Below, in pieces: positions 24,438 through 33,833 of a DNA stretch of 64,000 nucleotides. The notes below the pieces were generated by a model, which worked only from the letters and a program-made list of their open reading frames with translations, ran no database searches and was not told the DNA's origin. Source of the stretch: Hungatella sp. (GTDB taxonomy: Bacteria > Bacillota > Clostridia > Lachnospirales > Lachnospiraceae); the NCBI GenBank assembly GCA_022796015.1, contig JAAWHU010000003.1, forward strand, positions 19,927-83,926. Direction: 5' to 3'. Both the position numbers and the translations under genes were made by a program. Position 1 is the first letter of the stretch; each line of letters begins with the position of its first letter.

Positions 24438-25853
24438 ATGCCGGATCAGAACAATCCTGAATTGGAGCCAAAACAAAAGCGCCAGTTTATAAGGGAAAAG
24501 ATAGCGAGACCCCCTATGACAAAGAGACAGCTTATGGGAAGAATGGCGGCCCTTAGCCTGATTGCCGTTCTCGGCGGCACGGCTGCAGGCGCAAGCTTTG
24601 CCGTTGTGGGTCCTCTGGCAGATAGGTTTTTAGATCCTGAGACTACTGAGGAACGCATTCCTATTACAATTCCCAAGGATGACCCGGACTTTCCGACAGC
24701 GGAAAGTCAGCCAGAAAAGGACAGCACCGCCGGCACCGAAAGCCAAGGGGAAAGTCAGGCTCCCGGGGAATCTGAGTCAGAATCCGCCGCGGAGACAGAG
24801 CTTCAGACTGAGACCGAGACAGAGCCGGAATCCGAGACGGAGCCTTTGGAGGACGTGATTCAGTCGGTGATAGAGACCTATGAGTATACTCTGAAGGACC
24901 TGGACGCACTGTACGGGACCCTCAGGGATGTGGTTTTTGAGGCGGACAGAGGGATTGTGGAGGTTCACTCGGTGAAAAAGGAGGTGGACTGGTTTGACAA
25001 TCCTGTGGAGACTGCCGGGCTTTATGCAGGCGTGGTTATTGCGTCTACGGATCAGGAGCTGCTGATTCTCACGCCGGACGAGGCAGTGGAACATGCGGAT
25101 TCCATCAAGGTGACCTTTGAAAACGGAAGTCAGGCGGATGGCACTATTAAACAGAAGGATACCATATCCGGTATGGCCATTGTAAGTGTGCCGGCGGCCC
25201 AGGTGGATGAGGAAGCATTGCTCCATGTAGCCGTGGTGAAGCTGGGCAATTCTTACACCATGAGAAAAGGAGATTTGGTAGCCGCTTTGGGGGCCCCGGC
25301 AGGAAAGGTTCATTCCTGTGCATACGGCAGTATTTCCTATGTGGCCAAGAACGTTCAGGTGGCGGATGGAGCCACAAGGCTTTTGTATGCAGATATCCAA
25401 AGCAATGCAAAGGCAGGGACATTTCTTGTGAACCTGGCAGGGGAAGTGGTAGGCTGGGTTACAGATGAATATGGGGAGGAGAATAACAGCGGTCTCACGG
25501 TTGCCATGGCCATCTCTGATTATAAGTCTATACTGGAGAAGATGTCCAACGGACAAGCAATCCCCTATATGGGAGTCTGCGGCCAGGAGGTCAGTTCCGC
25601 CATGGCGTCCCAGGGAATTCCTCTGGGCGTCTATGTGACTGATTGTATCCCTGATGGGCCGGCATACAACGCGGGAATCCAGAATGGAGATATTATTGTG
25701 GGAATCGGGGGCAAGGAGATTGCCACCATGAGAGATTATCAGAATCATATCGAGGCTTTGAACCAGGATGCAGTAGTAGCTGTTGTGGTTCAGAGAAAAG
25801 GAATTGAAGAATATAAAGAATTAGAATATCAGGTGACTGTAGGAGCCAGGTAG
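24438..25853 (+). CDS. Membrane-anchored HtrA-like protein with PDZ domain, catalytic triad absent
   Basis: A 471-residue S1C/HtrA-type protein. A short basic cytoplasmic tail precedes one transmembrane helix (about 35-55), then a Glu/Ser/Thr-rich linker (about 75-140), a trypsin-like double barrel (about 165-370) and a C-terminal PDZ domain (about 375-471) with GVYVTDCIPDGPAYNAGIQNGD. The protease positions are all replaced: where HtrA has TNNHV this has TPDEA (His to Glu), DLAVL becomes GMAIV (Asp to Gly), and GNSGGPLVN becomes AKAGTFLVN (Ser to Ala). It is therefore predicted to be a non-proteolytic surface protein that may bind peptides through the PDZ domain. The reading frame is intact, arguing for a retained role. 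Confidence 0.88.
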   Translation: MPDQNNPELEPKQKRQFIREKIARPPMTKRQLMGRMAALSLIAVLGGTAAGASFAVVGPLADRFLDPETTEERIPITIPKDDPDFPTAESQPEKDSTAGTESQGESQAPGESESESAAETELQTETETEPESETEPLEDVIQSVIETYEYTLKDLDALYGTLRDVVFEADRGIVEVHSVKKEVDWFDNPVETAGLYAGVVIASTDQELLILTPDEAVEHADSIKVTFENGSQADGTIKQKDTISGMAIVSVPAAQVDEEALLHVAVVKLGNSYTMRKGDLVAALGAPAGKVHSCAYGSISYVAKNVQVADGATRLLYADIQSNAKAGTFLVNLAGEVVGWVTDEYGEENNSGLTVAMAISDYKSILEKMSNGQAIPYMGVCGQEVSSAMASQGIPLGVYVTDCIPDGPAYNAGIQNGDIIVGIGGKEIATMRDYQNHIEALNQDAVVAVVVQRKGIEEYKELEYQVTVGAR

Positions 25854-25951
25854 GAGATACCTGGAGGTACTGCTTTGTACGGGCGCCACAGGCTGCGGCA
25901 GGCAGGATTTCTATATAGCCGGCCTCATAAAGAATGGAGGGCAACAAAAAG

Positions 25952-26911
25952 ATGAAGTATATCGACACGTTGCGGGAGGGAATGCGCATATCAGAGGTGT
26001 ATCTGTGTAAGAATAAGCAGATTGCCCTGACAAAAGCCGGAAAGGAGTATGGAAACCTGGTCCTTCAGGATAAAACGGGAACCATAGACTCCAAGATCTG
26101 GGATTTGGGCTCGCCGGGGATCGGCAATTTTGAGGCTATGGATTATGTCCGTGTAGATGCAGATGTCACTGTGTTTCAGGGTTCCAACCAGCTGAATATC
26201 AGGCGGATCCGCAAGGCTGGGGAAGGGGAGTATGTAGCTGCAGATTACTTGCCGGTGTCTTTAAAGGATATCGGAAAGATGTATGAGGAATTAACAGGGT
26301 ATGTGAAGGGAATCAAAAATCCCTATCTCAGCAGACTGGCCTCCAGCTTTTTTGTGGAGGATCCCGAATTTGCCAAAGCATTTCAGTTTCACAGCGCAGC
26401 AAAAAGCGTTCACCACGGCTTTGTAGGGGGGCTTTTGGAGCACACCTTAAGCGTGGTGAAGATGTGCGATTATTTTGCCGGATATTACCAGGATTTAGAC
26501 AGGGATCTTCTTCTTGTGGCGGCTATGTTCCACGATGTAGGAAAGCTTAGGGAGCTGTCAGTCTTTCCGGAGAATGACTATACAGATGACGGACAGCTTC
26601 TGGGACATATTGTCATGGGAGTGGAGATGCTGACGGAGAGGATCAGGACGCTTTCCGGCTTTCCGCCTAAGCTGGAGTCGGAGCTGAAGCACTGCATTGT
26701 GTCCCACCACGGAGAGCTGGAGTATGGCTCGCCTAAAAAACCGGCTTTATTGGAGGCCCTGGCTTTAAACTTTGCGGACAACACCGATGCAAAGATGGAG
26801 ACGATGATAGAAGCTCTGCGGGGCGCAGGGGAGAACCCTGGATGGCTGGGGTATAACAGGCTTCTGGAGACCAATATCAGGAGGACTGTGGGAGGCGCGA
26901 GAGAACTTTAA
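25952..26911 (+). CDS. YhaM-like 3'-5' exoribonuclease (OB fold plus HD domain)
   Basis: A protein of 319 residues. An N-terminal OB-fold nucleic-acid-binding domain (about residues 5-95, with LVLQDKTGTIDSKIWDLG) is followed by an HD phosphohydrolase domain (about 150-290) with HHGFVGGLLEHTLSVV, MFHDVGKL and SHHGELEYGSP. This order matches Bacillus YhaM, a 3'-5' exonuclease acting on RNA and single-stranded DNA. I chose the ATG at 25952 because GGAGGG lies 10 bases upstream; the in-frame ATG at 25934 would put that site inside the gene. A long hairpin follows the stop. It is separate from the HtrA-like gene by about 98 bases. Confidence 0.9.
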   Translation: MKYIDTLREGMRISEVYLCKNKQIALTKAGKEYGNLVLQDKTGTIDSKIWDLGSPGIGNFEAMDYVRVDADVTVFQGSNQLNIRRIRKAGEGEYVAADYLPVSLKDIGKMYEELTGYVKGIKNPYLSRLASSFFVEDPEFAKAFQFHSAAKSVHHGFVGGLLEHTLSVVKMCDYFAGYYQDLDRDLLLVAAMFHDVGKLRELSVFPENDYTDDGQLLGHIVMGVEMLTERIRTLSGFPPKLESELKHCIVSHHGELEYGSPKKPALLEALALNFADNTDAKMETMIEALRGAGENPGWLGYNRLLETNIRRTVGGAREL

Positions 26912-26942
26912 GCATAGGCTGACTGCCGGCATATGAGACAGT

Positions 26943-26998
26943 GAACGGAGTCTTGAAAAAGGGGATGTATGCACATCTCTTTTTCCAAGACTCCGTTC
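26943..26998 (+). terminator. Long hairpin downstream of the YhaM-like gene
   Basis: GAACGGAGTCTTG plus AAAAAG pairs with CTTTTT plus CCAAGACTCCGTTC (26943-26961 with 26979-26998), one bulged base, and an inner GATGT-atgc-ACATC. The stem is about 20 bp but has no T tract after it, so it may protect a 3' end or act as a Rho-independent terminator of weak type. Confidence 0.5.
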
Positions 26999-27131
26999 CG
27001 TGTGTTGCAATCTATATGAAAAGCAGGAGGGCTGCTCTGAATTGTTTGTCGAGGCTGGCAACGGTTGCGCGCTGGGTGCCGCCTGCCTCATTTTTAGTTT
27101 TGAACCTGTCGTCAGGTCTTTATGTATCTTA

Positions 27132-27157
27132 TTGATATCATGGTTATATGATATCAA
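27132..27157. promoter_or_regulatory. Operator-like palindrome upstream of rlmD
   Basis: TTGATATCAT (27132-27141) and its exact complement ATGATATCAA (27148-27157), separated by 6 bases. It lies within the 364-base gap between the YhaM-like gene and rlmD, where nothing else coding is convincing. It could be a regulator site or an AT-rich hairpin. Confidence 0.45.
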
Positions 27158-27275
27158 GGAATTGTGAATAGAGTTTGTTTATTCCATAAAAGATGTGTAA
27201 AATTCTGGAAGTAATTCTTAAGAAACAGGGAAAGAATTTCTTGCAAGTAGAAGAGAATGGAACAGGGAGGTATCT

Positions 27276-28784
27276 ATGAACTTAAAAAAGAACGACAGTT
27301 TTGTGGTAACCATAGAAGACTTAAGTGATGATGGCTGGGGAATCGGAAGGCTGGAGGGATATATCTGGTTTATTAAGGATACGGTCATAGGGGATGTGGC
27401 GGAAGCCAGTGTGATGAAGATGAAAAAATCTTATGGATTTGCCAGGCTTGTGAAGATCCTCAGGCCATCCCCGGAAAGGGTGGAGCCGGCCTGCCCGGCG
27501 GCCCGCAGGTGCGGAGGCTGTCAGCTGCAGTCCATGAGCTATAAGGAGCAGCTTCGGTTTAAGGAGAACAAGGTCTTTAACAATCTGGTGCGTATCGGAG
27601 GCCTTGATAATCTGGTTCGGGTTGGGGAGGAAGACAGTGCCGGGGAGGAGGGCCCTGAGAACACAGCAAGGTTTCTGCCTATTATGGGCATGGACAATCC
27701 CTGGAGATACCGAAACAAGGCCCAGTTCCCCTTCGGAACCGATAAGGAAGGCAGGATCGTTGCCGGATTCTATGCCGGCCATACCCATGAGATCATTCCT
27801 CAGGAGGACTGCCTTCTGGGGGTGGAGGAGAATCAGGTGATTCTTGGAATCATCAAAGAGTTTATGGAGAGATATCACATCAGGGCCTATGACGAGCAGC
27901 GTCATGAGGGCCTGGTGCGCCATGGGCTGATCCGAAAAGGATTTTGCACAGGAGAGCTCATGGTATGTCTGGTGATCAACGGAAGAGAGCTTCCCAAGGC
28001 GGACCGGCTGGTAACAGAGCTTCGGACCGTGAAAGGCATGACCAGCATTTCCTACAGCATCAACACGGAGAAGACCAATGTGATCATGGGGAAGGAGATT
28101 GTTCCGCTTTGGGGCCCCCAATACATTACGGATTATATCGGGGATATTAAGTACCGAATTTCTCCGATCTCCTTCTACCAGGTAAATCCGGTTCAGACAG
28201 AAAAGCTCTATAAGACTGCCCTGGACTATGCAGGCCTTACAGGCAGTGAGACCGTGTGGGACTTATATTGCGGAATCGGAACCATCTCCCTGTTTTTAGC
28301 AAGGAGGGCAAAGCGGGTGTTCGGCGTGGAGATTGTCCCCCAGGCCATCGAGGACGCCAGACAGAATGCCGCAGTGAACGGGCTGGACAATACGGAGTTC
28401 TTTGTGGGGAAGGCGGAGGAGGTGCTGCCCCGGGAGTATGAGGACAATCATATCAGGGCAGACGTGATTGTGGTAGACCCGCCCAGGAAGGGCTGTGACG
28501 CGAAATGTCTTGAAACCATCGTGAAGATGGCACCGGAGAGAGTGGTGTATGTGAGTTGTGATTCTGCCACCTTGGCCAGGGATCTTAAGTATCTGCGGGA
28601 TGGGGGGTATGAGGTGAAAAAGGTGCGGTGCTGCGACATGTTTGGGTGGGGGGTGCATGTGGAGACGGTTGTTCTTCTGTCTAAACGAAAACCGGACAAT
28701 ATTATTGAGGTTAAAGTTGAGCTGGACGAGTTGGATGCAACAACGGCAGAAACAAAAGCCGCCTATCCAGAGATAAAGGAGTAG
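27276..28784 (+). CDS. rlmD: 23S rRNA (uracil-C5)-methyltransferase, RlmD/TrmA family
   Basis: A 502-residue RNA m5U methyltransferase. An N-terminal TRAM domain (about residues 1-65) precedes the iron-sulfur cysteines CPAARRCGGCQ (about 73-83, with a later Cys in QEDCLLG). The Rossmann fold has the SAM loop VWDLYCGIGTISLFLA (about 327-342) and the catalytic Cys in VVYVSCDSATLARDL (about 424-438), plus VVDPPRKGCD. The family methylates U1939 or U747/U1939 of 23S rRNA in Firmicutes; the exact position is not decidable here. A poorly conserved acidic tail (about 470-502) is extra. GGGAGG precedes the ATG. It converges on the YesM-type gene with only a 12-base gap. Confidence 0.9.
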   Translation: MNLKKNDSFVVTIEDLSDDGWGIGRLEGYIWFIKDTVIGDVAEASVMKMKKSYGFARLVKILRPSPERVEPACPAARRCGGCQLQSMSYKEQLRFKENKVFNNLVRIGGLDNLVRVGEEDSAGEEGPENTARFLPIMGMDNPWRYRNKAQFPFGTDKEGRIVAGFYAGHTHEIIPQEDCLLGVEENQVILGIIKEFMERYHIRAYDEQRHEGLVRHGLIRKGFCTGELMVCLVINGRELPKADRLVTELRTVKGMTSISYSINTEKTNVIMGKEIVPLWGPQYITDYIGDIKYRISPISFYQVNPVQTEKLYKTALDYAGLTGSETVWDLYCGIGTISLFLARRAKRVFGVEIVPQAIEDARQNAAVNGLDNTEFFVGKAEEVLPREYEDNHIRADVIVVDPPRKGCDAKCLETIVKMAPERVVYVSCDSATLARDLKYLRDGGYEVKKVRCCDMFGWGVHVETVVLLSKRKPDNIIEVKVELDELDATTAETKAAYPEIKE

Positions 28785-28796
28785 GTCTTACAAAAA

Positions 28797-30563
28797 TTAT
28801 TCCTGCTTCATCCCATACACAATCCTCAACTCAATAATCGTTCCTCTGTTTTCCCGGCTGTAAAGATGCATTTCATACCGTTCTCCATAAATCAGCTCCA
28901 GGCGTTTATGCACGTTGAGAAGGCCGATATGGCCGCCTTCCGGGATATCCTGCTGTGCAAGACGGGCTTTTAACTGTTCCAGCCGGCTTTTGGTCATCCC
29001 AAGCCCGTTATCCAATATGGCAATAGAGAGCTTGCTGCTGCCGGAAATCACCCGTATTTTAATGGTGGAACGGCCTGGCTTATTCCTGATGCCATGATAA
29101 ATACTGTTTTCTATAAGAGGCTGAATAATCAGCTTGGGGATGGTTACGGAGGCTTCCGGCACCCGGATATCCCAGACCACGTCAAACTGATTTTTGTACC
29201 GCTGAGTCTGGATATCCAGGTAGCAGCGGGTGATCCTGACCTCCTCCTCCAGGGGAACCAGCTCCTGGCTGGACTCCAGTGAGTAGTGGAGGATATCAGA
29301 AAGATTTTCCAGCATTTCCGTGGCCGGATTAGGCCCCTGGGTCAGGGAGATGCAGCGCCAGTAGACCGTCTGCAGGGTATTCATGAGAAAATGAGGATTG
29401 ATCTGCGCCTGGAGGGCCATAAGTTCCATGGCCTGAAGCTTATAGCGCCGTTCTGACAGCTGCACATGAAGGAAGTCATTTTGTAAAAAGGTTTCGATAA
29501 TGTTGTAGAGAATATAATCATAGACATCCGTTGACTTCTGGGACAGGGCAGGAAGCTCTTCGCCGTGGGTGGCTTTGTCAAAAATATCTACGATTCCCAT
29601 AAGAGACCCATAGCTCTTTTTGGCAAAGAAGTAGGAGGTTGCCGTACTTAGCAGGAGGGCCAGGCAGATGAGCCCTGTGGCCATCTGTGACAGCCGGTTG
29701 GGAACCTGATAGGCCGTGTCACAGGGAACAGCCAGATAATAATTCCAGTTTAAGTCTTCCGAGGTTTGGCTGTAGATGCGGTAAGATTCCCCTCCCGGCC
29801 CCATGGCCGCCCCACCTTCTGCAAGGCCAGGCAGAAGGTTGTCTTTGGCCTGGTGATTGTGAAAGATTAAGCGGCCGCTGCCGTCTGTAATAAAGAACAG
29901 GTGATCCGGTTCGCTGACCAGGTCGTTAAGCCTTCGGTTAATGGTCTCCCCCCGGACATTCAGTACAATAACGCCTTCCGGGACACGCTTGCCGGGAAGA
30001 AAAATCTTCCGGTATATGGTGAGGATTTCTCTGGTGGATCCCGGGAAATTATAGGGGGCGATGACACGGAATTCACTCCATGTCTTATGGGGCTGCTCCA
30101 TGTGGGACAGATAACTGTCGTACCAGTCCCGGTCAAAGAAGTAATCAAGGCTTGTTATCCGGTTGGTGCTGCTGATAAACTGCCGCCCGGCGTTGTTAAA
30201 ATAGATGTAGATGGATTCCACTGCCGAGTTGCCGTTGTAAGTACCGTACAGTAAATCCATAATGGTATTGATTTCGTCATATATGTTGGCAGGGATTCCG
30301 CTGCTGCATTTGCTGATAATATTTTTCAGACGGAACTGGATACTGGGATTATTGCTCAGATTCATATTAAGCCATTCCAAGTCCTTCATCCATGCATCAA
30401 TCCGCGTGCCGTGATTCTCCACACGCTCCTGATACCGTTCATCAATCGCATTTCGCATATACCGGTTCAGAGTGATTCTGGACAGAAGGCCTAAGATGAG
30501 GATGGGGATCATCACGGGAACGATGAAAAAAGACAAGGTTTTCCGGAAGAATTTCATTTTCAT
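28797..30563 (-). CDS. YesM-like sensor histidine kinase
   Basis: A membrane sensor kinase of 588 residues from the ATG at 30563, which has GGAGGGG 7 bases upstream; an earlier in-frame start lacks one. Two transmembrane helices (near residues 10-30 and 275-300) bracket a Cache-type extracytoplasmic sensor. The cytoplasmic part has a His_kinase (LytS-type) domain with QAQINPHFLMNTLQTVYW (about 375-392, His phosphosite) and an HATPase with IIQPLIENSIYHGI, LDNGLGM and HIGLLNVHKRLELIYG. It is the last gene of the minus-strand sugar operon, 17 bases after its YesN partner. YesM/YesN pairs usually sense sugars and activate the linked ABC transporter (inference for this case). Confidence 0.93.
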   Translation of the reverse strand: MKMKFFRKTLSFFIVPVMIPILILGLLSRITLNRYMRNAIDERYQERVENHGTRIDAWMKDLEWLNMNLSNNPSIQFRLKNIISKCSSGIPANIYDEINTIMDLLYGTYNGNSAVESIYIYFNNAGRQFISSTNRITSLDYFFDRDWYDSYLSHMEQPHKTWSEFRVIAPYNFPGSTREILTIYRKIFLPGKRVPEGVIVLNVRGETINRRLNDLVSEPDHLFFITDGSGRLIFHNHQAKDNLLPGLAEGGAAMGPGGESYRIYSQTSEDLNWNYYLAVPCDTAYQVPNRLSQMATGLICLALLLSTATSYFFAKKSYGSLMGIVDIFDKATHGEELPALSQKSTDVYDYILYNIIETFLQNDFLHVQLSERRYKLQAMELMALQAQINPHFLMNTLQTVYWRCISLTQGPNPATEMLENLSDILHYSLESSQELVPLEEEVRITRCYLDIQTQRYKNQFDVVWDIRVPEASVTIPKLIIQPLIENSIYHGIRNKPGRSTIKIRVISGSSKLSIAILDNGLGMTKSRLEQLKARLAQQDIPEGGHIGLLNVHKRLELIYGERYEMHLYSRENRGTIIELRIVYGMKQE

Positions 30564-30580
30564 AGAAGAGCCCCTCCCAT

Positions 30581-31318
30581 CTAAAATTCCTGTTTTTTCC
30601 GCCGGTATTCTTTGGGATTGCACTGATAGTACTGACGGAATGCCCTGGTAAAGCTGTTTGGATTGGTGTATCCCACTGCTTCGGCGATTTCCTTTACATT
30701 TTCATCGCCTTTCTCAAGAAACCTGGCGGCCGCCTCCATCCGGATCCGAAGAACATAGTCGGAAAAATTTTCCCCTGTCTGCTGTTTAAAAAACGTGCTG
30801 AGGTAATAAGGATTCAGGCGGACATACTCTGCGGCGCTGTCCAGAGTTGCCTGAGAATAGTGGGAACGTATATATGTTTTCACGCTGGCGATGACCCCAT
30901 AGGTTTCCTCAGATTCTGCTTTTTTGTCTGCGTTTTCCGCCCGCTGGTCCAGTTCGGCCGTAATCCGGGAAAATACTTCGTAGATCTGTGAATATTTGGT
31001 TGGCTTGAGAATGTAATCCTTTACCCCTAAAAGAAGGCCCTTTTTTGCATATTCAAATTCCCGGTATCCGCTTAAAATCACATAAACGGTTTTGGAAGAG
31101 ATTCTTTTGGCTTTCTCTATGAGGCTGAGGCCATCCATAAGGGGCATACGAATGTCCGTGAGAACGATATCCACAGAATGCTCTCTGATATAGGTCAACG
31201 CCGTTCTGCCGTTTTCAAAGATTCCGGCCACATGGATATTCAGACTTTCCCAGGGGAAATAGCTGCTGATCCCTTCCCGCAATTCGGCCTCGTCATCTAC
31301 TACAATCATTTCATACAT
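30581..31318 (-). CDS. YesN-like response regulator with AraC DNA-binding domain
   Basis: A 245-residue regulator. The receiver domain (about 1-120) begins YEMIVVDDEAELREGI and carries the phosphosite Asp in VDIVLTDIRMPLMDG (about residue 55), the VILSGYREF switch strand and KPTKY. A linker leads to an AraC-type double helix-turn-helix (about 145-245) with LDSAAEYVRLNPYYLSTFFKQQTGENF and AEAVGYTNPNSFTRAFRQYYQCNPKEYR. It is paired with the adjacent YesM-like kinase. It likely activates the upstream sugar ABC operon in which it is encoded. The 5' spacing from the SDR gene is 14 bases. Confidence 0.94.
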   Translation of the reverse strand: MYEMIVVDDEAELREGISSYFPWESLNIHVAGIFENGRTALTYIREHSVDIVLTDIRMPLMDGLSLIEKAKRISSKTVYVILSGYREFEYAKKGLLLGVKDYILKPTKYSQIYEVFSRITAELDQRAENADKKAESEETYGVIASVKTYIRSHYSQATLDSAAEYVRLNPYYLSTFFKQQTGENFSDYVLRIRMEAAARFLEKGDENVKEIAEAVGYTNPNSFTRAFRQYYQCNPKEYRRKKQEF

Positions 31319-31332
31319 ACGTGTTATCCTCT

Positions 31333-32106
31333 TTATTTTGCCGTCTTTCCGCCATCCACCACCAGCAATGCCCCAGTGACAAAATCTGAGGCAGCAGAGG
31401 ACAGGTAAACAGCCGTTCCCATATAGTCCTCGGCTTTTCCAAGGCGCCCTAAGGGATGGCTTAAGCGGACGCGCTCTTTGATATCAGGATTCTGCCGGTA
31501 ATATTCTTCTGTAAAATTGGTCTCCGTGGCGGTGGGGGCTATGGCATTGACATTGATGCTCCATGGAGCCAGTTCCAAGGCAAGGGTTTTTGCCATCATG
31601 ACGACGCCGGCCTTGCTGGCGCTGTAGGCTCCGAATTTTGCTCCGGCCCGATAGGCGCCTGTAGACACAATAAAGGTCATTTTGCCTTTACGGTTCTGCT
31701 CCTTCATCAGAACAGCCGTTTCCTTTGCAACGTGACAGGCTCCGTTTAAGTTGACAGAGAGAATCTCGTTCCATTCCTCTTCTGTCATATCCAGAAGCTC
31801 CTTCCGGTTGGTAATGGCGGCGCTGTGAATCAGAATGTCAACACCGCCGAATTGCTTTACCTGTTTCATCAGATTCCGTACAGATTTGATGTCGGATACG
31901 TCGCAGGCTGCAGTAAGGCAGCGTACTCCCATCTCCCTGATTTGATTCCCGGCAGCTTCCAGACAGCCTTCCTTTCTGTCGGCCAGGACAAGGTCTGCTC
32001 CGGCCAGGGCCAGGGCTTTGGCACAGGCCAGGCCGATTCCTCCGGCGCTGCCTGTGACCAATGCGATTTTTTTATCCACGCGAAACAATTCTTCTATTGA
32101 TTTCAC
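31333..32106 (-). CDS. Short-chain dehydrogenase/reductase (SDR)
   Basis: A 257-residue classical SDR: nucleotide-binding VTGSAGGIGLACAKAL (about residues 15-30), ADRKEG after beta 2, IHSAAITN, and the catalytic Ser (VSTGAY), Tyr and Lys in YSASKAG (about 162-168), ending VTGALLVVDGGKTAK. It oxidises or reduces a hydroxyl of a sugar, polyol or uronate with NAD(P)(H). I chose the GTG at 32106 because GGAGG lies 7 bases upstream and residues further upstream look like readthrough of the preceding gene. The GTGA overlaps the preceding stop by 4 bases. Its place in the sugar operon suggests a step in catabolism of the imported carbohydrate. Confidence 0.9.
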   Translation of the reverse strand: MKSIEELFRVDKKIALVTGSAGGIGLACAKALALAGADLVLADRKEGCLEAAGNQIREMGVRCLTAACDVSDIKSVRNLMKQVKQFGGVDILIHSAAITNRKELLDMTEEEWNEILSVNLNGACHVAKETAVLMKEQNRKGKMTFIVSTGAYRAGAKFGAYSASKAGVVMMAKTLALELAPWSINVNAIAPTATETNFTEEYYRQNPDIKERVRLSHPLGRLGKAEDYMGTAVYLSSAASDFVTGALLVVDGGKTAK

Positions 32107-33827
32107 AGCGATTCCTCCAGTTCTCTCAGGCTGCGGTACAGACATCGTACTCTGTCCGGGTCCATAAGGGTGTAGATTGTGTGGGGATGATAATTGGTTT
32201 CTGCCATCATGGAGCGGAGACGAGGTTCCCATCGGCCTAAAGCCTCTATGGCTTCTGTCAGTTCTCTTCGTTTTTCCATGTAGTAAGATGATGCGGGGCT
32301 TTCTTTTGTTTCAAGTACATATCGGGCCAGCATCAAAGCACATACGGCCGCTGCATACATGTGGGCAAATTCCTGGTAGATCAGGAAGCGTTCCTTGATC
32401 CATTCTGCCTTTTCCGCCCTGATGCCCTTGGGAGGCTGTAATGATTGCCGGTATAAGTCTTCGGCCAGCTTCAGCGCCTCCTTCTTTTCGGTCAGAGCCG
32501 CCTCTAAGTGGACCAAGTCCGGCGCCAGGGCGTCCGCCTTGGCAGGATCCCATGCCTTTAAGGAATTTTTTTCCTCTGCAAGCCAGAATCCATGTTCAAG
32601 AGAAACCGGCATCAGGCTGGAATCGGAAAAGACGCAGCCCTGGACAAACAGCAGCCTGGAAGCAACCTGCCAGGTGTTCTCCATGAGAGCCCCAAGCCAT
32701 GAAACGCTGTATGCCGCATCCTCCGGCCTGGCCGCCTGATTAAGGAAGCCCTCTTTTTCCAGATATAACCGGCAGATTTCCTCATGGGATGTGTCGAGAC
32801 GGCACGACAGCAAAGCCCCTGCATAGAGATTGATTTTATTGGGAGTAAGAAACGCCGTATGTCCATCAAGGCTTTCCCAGTCCGTGCGGAATATCACCCC
32901 TTCCGCCCCCTTCTCTTTTGCAAAGATCATTCTTCTCCTGTAATCCTCTGTCAGATCGGCTATGGCGATTCCCCAACCAAAATACTGTCCCATAGCGTCA
33001 TATTCGATCCACTGCCTGTGAGGCCCTGCCTGACCGATCCGTCTGTTATCCGGAAAGGTAGGATAGTAGTCATGGGGAGTATTTTTAAGGGAAATGATCA
33101 CATCATCAGGAAGTTGTTCCATGACGGCTCCGATCTCCTTGTGGGCCTCAGGATTAAACACAAAATCTCGGACCACCAGGGTTTTCCCGGCCTCATGAAT
33201 GGGCTCATACATGGCACGGAGTATGGTGTCAAACCAGTCGGCCTTCTTCATGGCCCTGCAGCGGTCACATGTGCAGCGGTTGGATGTAACGGAAACCCGG
33301 CTTTCTCCCGTAGCCGGCGCCGTGATGATTCCGGCTATCTGGGGAAATTCTCTGAAAAAATCTCTGTATTTTACTTTCAGAAATTCCGGCCAGAAAGGAT
33401 CGGAAGCGCAGATATGTCCTTCCTTGACCAGATGAGGGAAAAATTCCAGAAGGATATCCGGGAAATAAAGCTCTTTATTCTCAATGTAAACAGCTATTTC
33501 CCTGCGCGCCGCCTGTTCCAGCACCCGTGTGAGAAAAGCCCTCCTCTGATAGGGGCCGGAACGCCTGGTGGGGGTGTAACGGTACAGCTTCCGAAAAATC
33601 TGACTGTAGGTCTCGAAAATAGTATCCTGTTCCTTAGGTTCGCAGCCAAAGTATTTCCCCGGATAAACAATCAGGTCAATGAAGTCATTTCGGTGAAGGA
33701 TGAGAGTATTAAATCCCATGTCCTTCATAAAATCCATAGTTTTTATGATCCAGTTATAGTCCCATGCATAGAGGCTGTGAAGCTCCAGCGCTCTTATGGG
33801 AAAATCCGCGTTATGTTTGGTATTCAT
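32103..33827 (-). CDS. Uncharacterised glycosidase-like (probable TIM-barrel) protein of the sugar operon
   Basis: A 574-residue cytoplasmic protein with no signal peptide. The first 380 residues look like a beta/alpha barrel: YNWIIKTMDFMKDMGFNTLILHRND (strand-helix start typical of glycoside hydrolases), REIAVYIENKELYFPDIL, IAGIITAPATGESR, TLVVRDFVFNPEAH, and GVIFRTDWES. A CTCDRCRAM cysteine cluster (about residues 205-213) recalls the C-x-C-x2-C segment in some hexosaminidase-like barrels. The rest (about 400-574) is helical. I do not recognise a specific GH family, so substrate and activity are open. It lies between the permease genes and an SDR gene, consistent with processing an imported oligosaccharide. 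It starts 6 bases after a permease stop. Confidence 0.75.
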   Translation of the reverse strand: MNTKHNADFPIRALELHSLYAWDYNWIIKTMDFMKDMGFNTLILHRNDFIDLIVYPGKYFGCEPKEQDTIFETYSQIFRKLYRYTPTRRSGPYQRRAFLTRVLEQAARREIAVYIENKELYFPDILLEFFPHLVKEGHICASDPFWPEFLKVKYRDFFREFPQIAGIITAPATGESRVSVTSNRCTCDRCRAMKKADWFDTILRAMYEPIHEAGKTLVVRDFVFNPEAHKEIGAVMEQLPDDVIISLKNTPHDYYPTFPDNRRIGQAGPHRQWIEYDAMGQYFGWGIAIADLTEDYRRRMIFAKEKGAEGVIFRTDWESLDGHTAFLTPNKINLYAGALLSCRLDTSHEEICRLYLEKEGFLNQAARPEDAAYSVSWLGALMENTWQVASRLLFVQGCVFSDSSLMPVSLEHGFWLAEEKNSLKAWDPAKADALAPDLVHLEAALTEKKEALKLAEDLYRQSLQPPKGIRAEKAEWIKERFLIYQEFAHMYAAAVCALMLARYVLETKESPASSYYMEKRRELTEAIEALGRWEPRLRSMMAETNYHPHTIYTLMDPDRVRCLYRSLRELEESL

Positions 33828-33833
33828 CTAGTA

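Noticed and set aside
27321..28121. A 266-codon minus-strand ORF inside rlmD
   Set aside because: The rlmD frame has TRAM, Fe-S and methyltransferase motifs; the antisense frame has none and is an artefact of codon bias.
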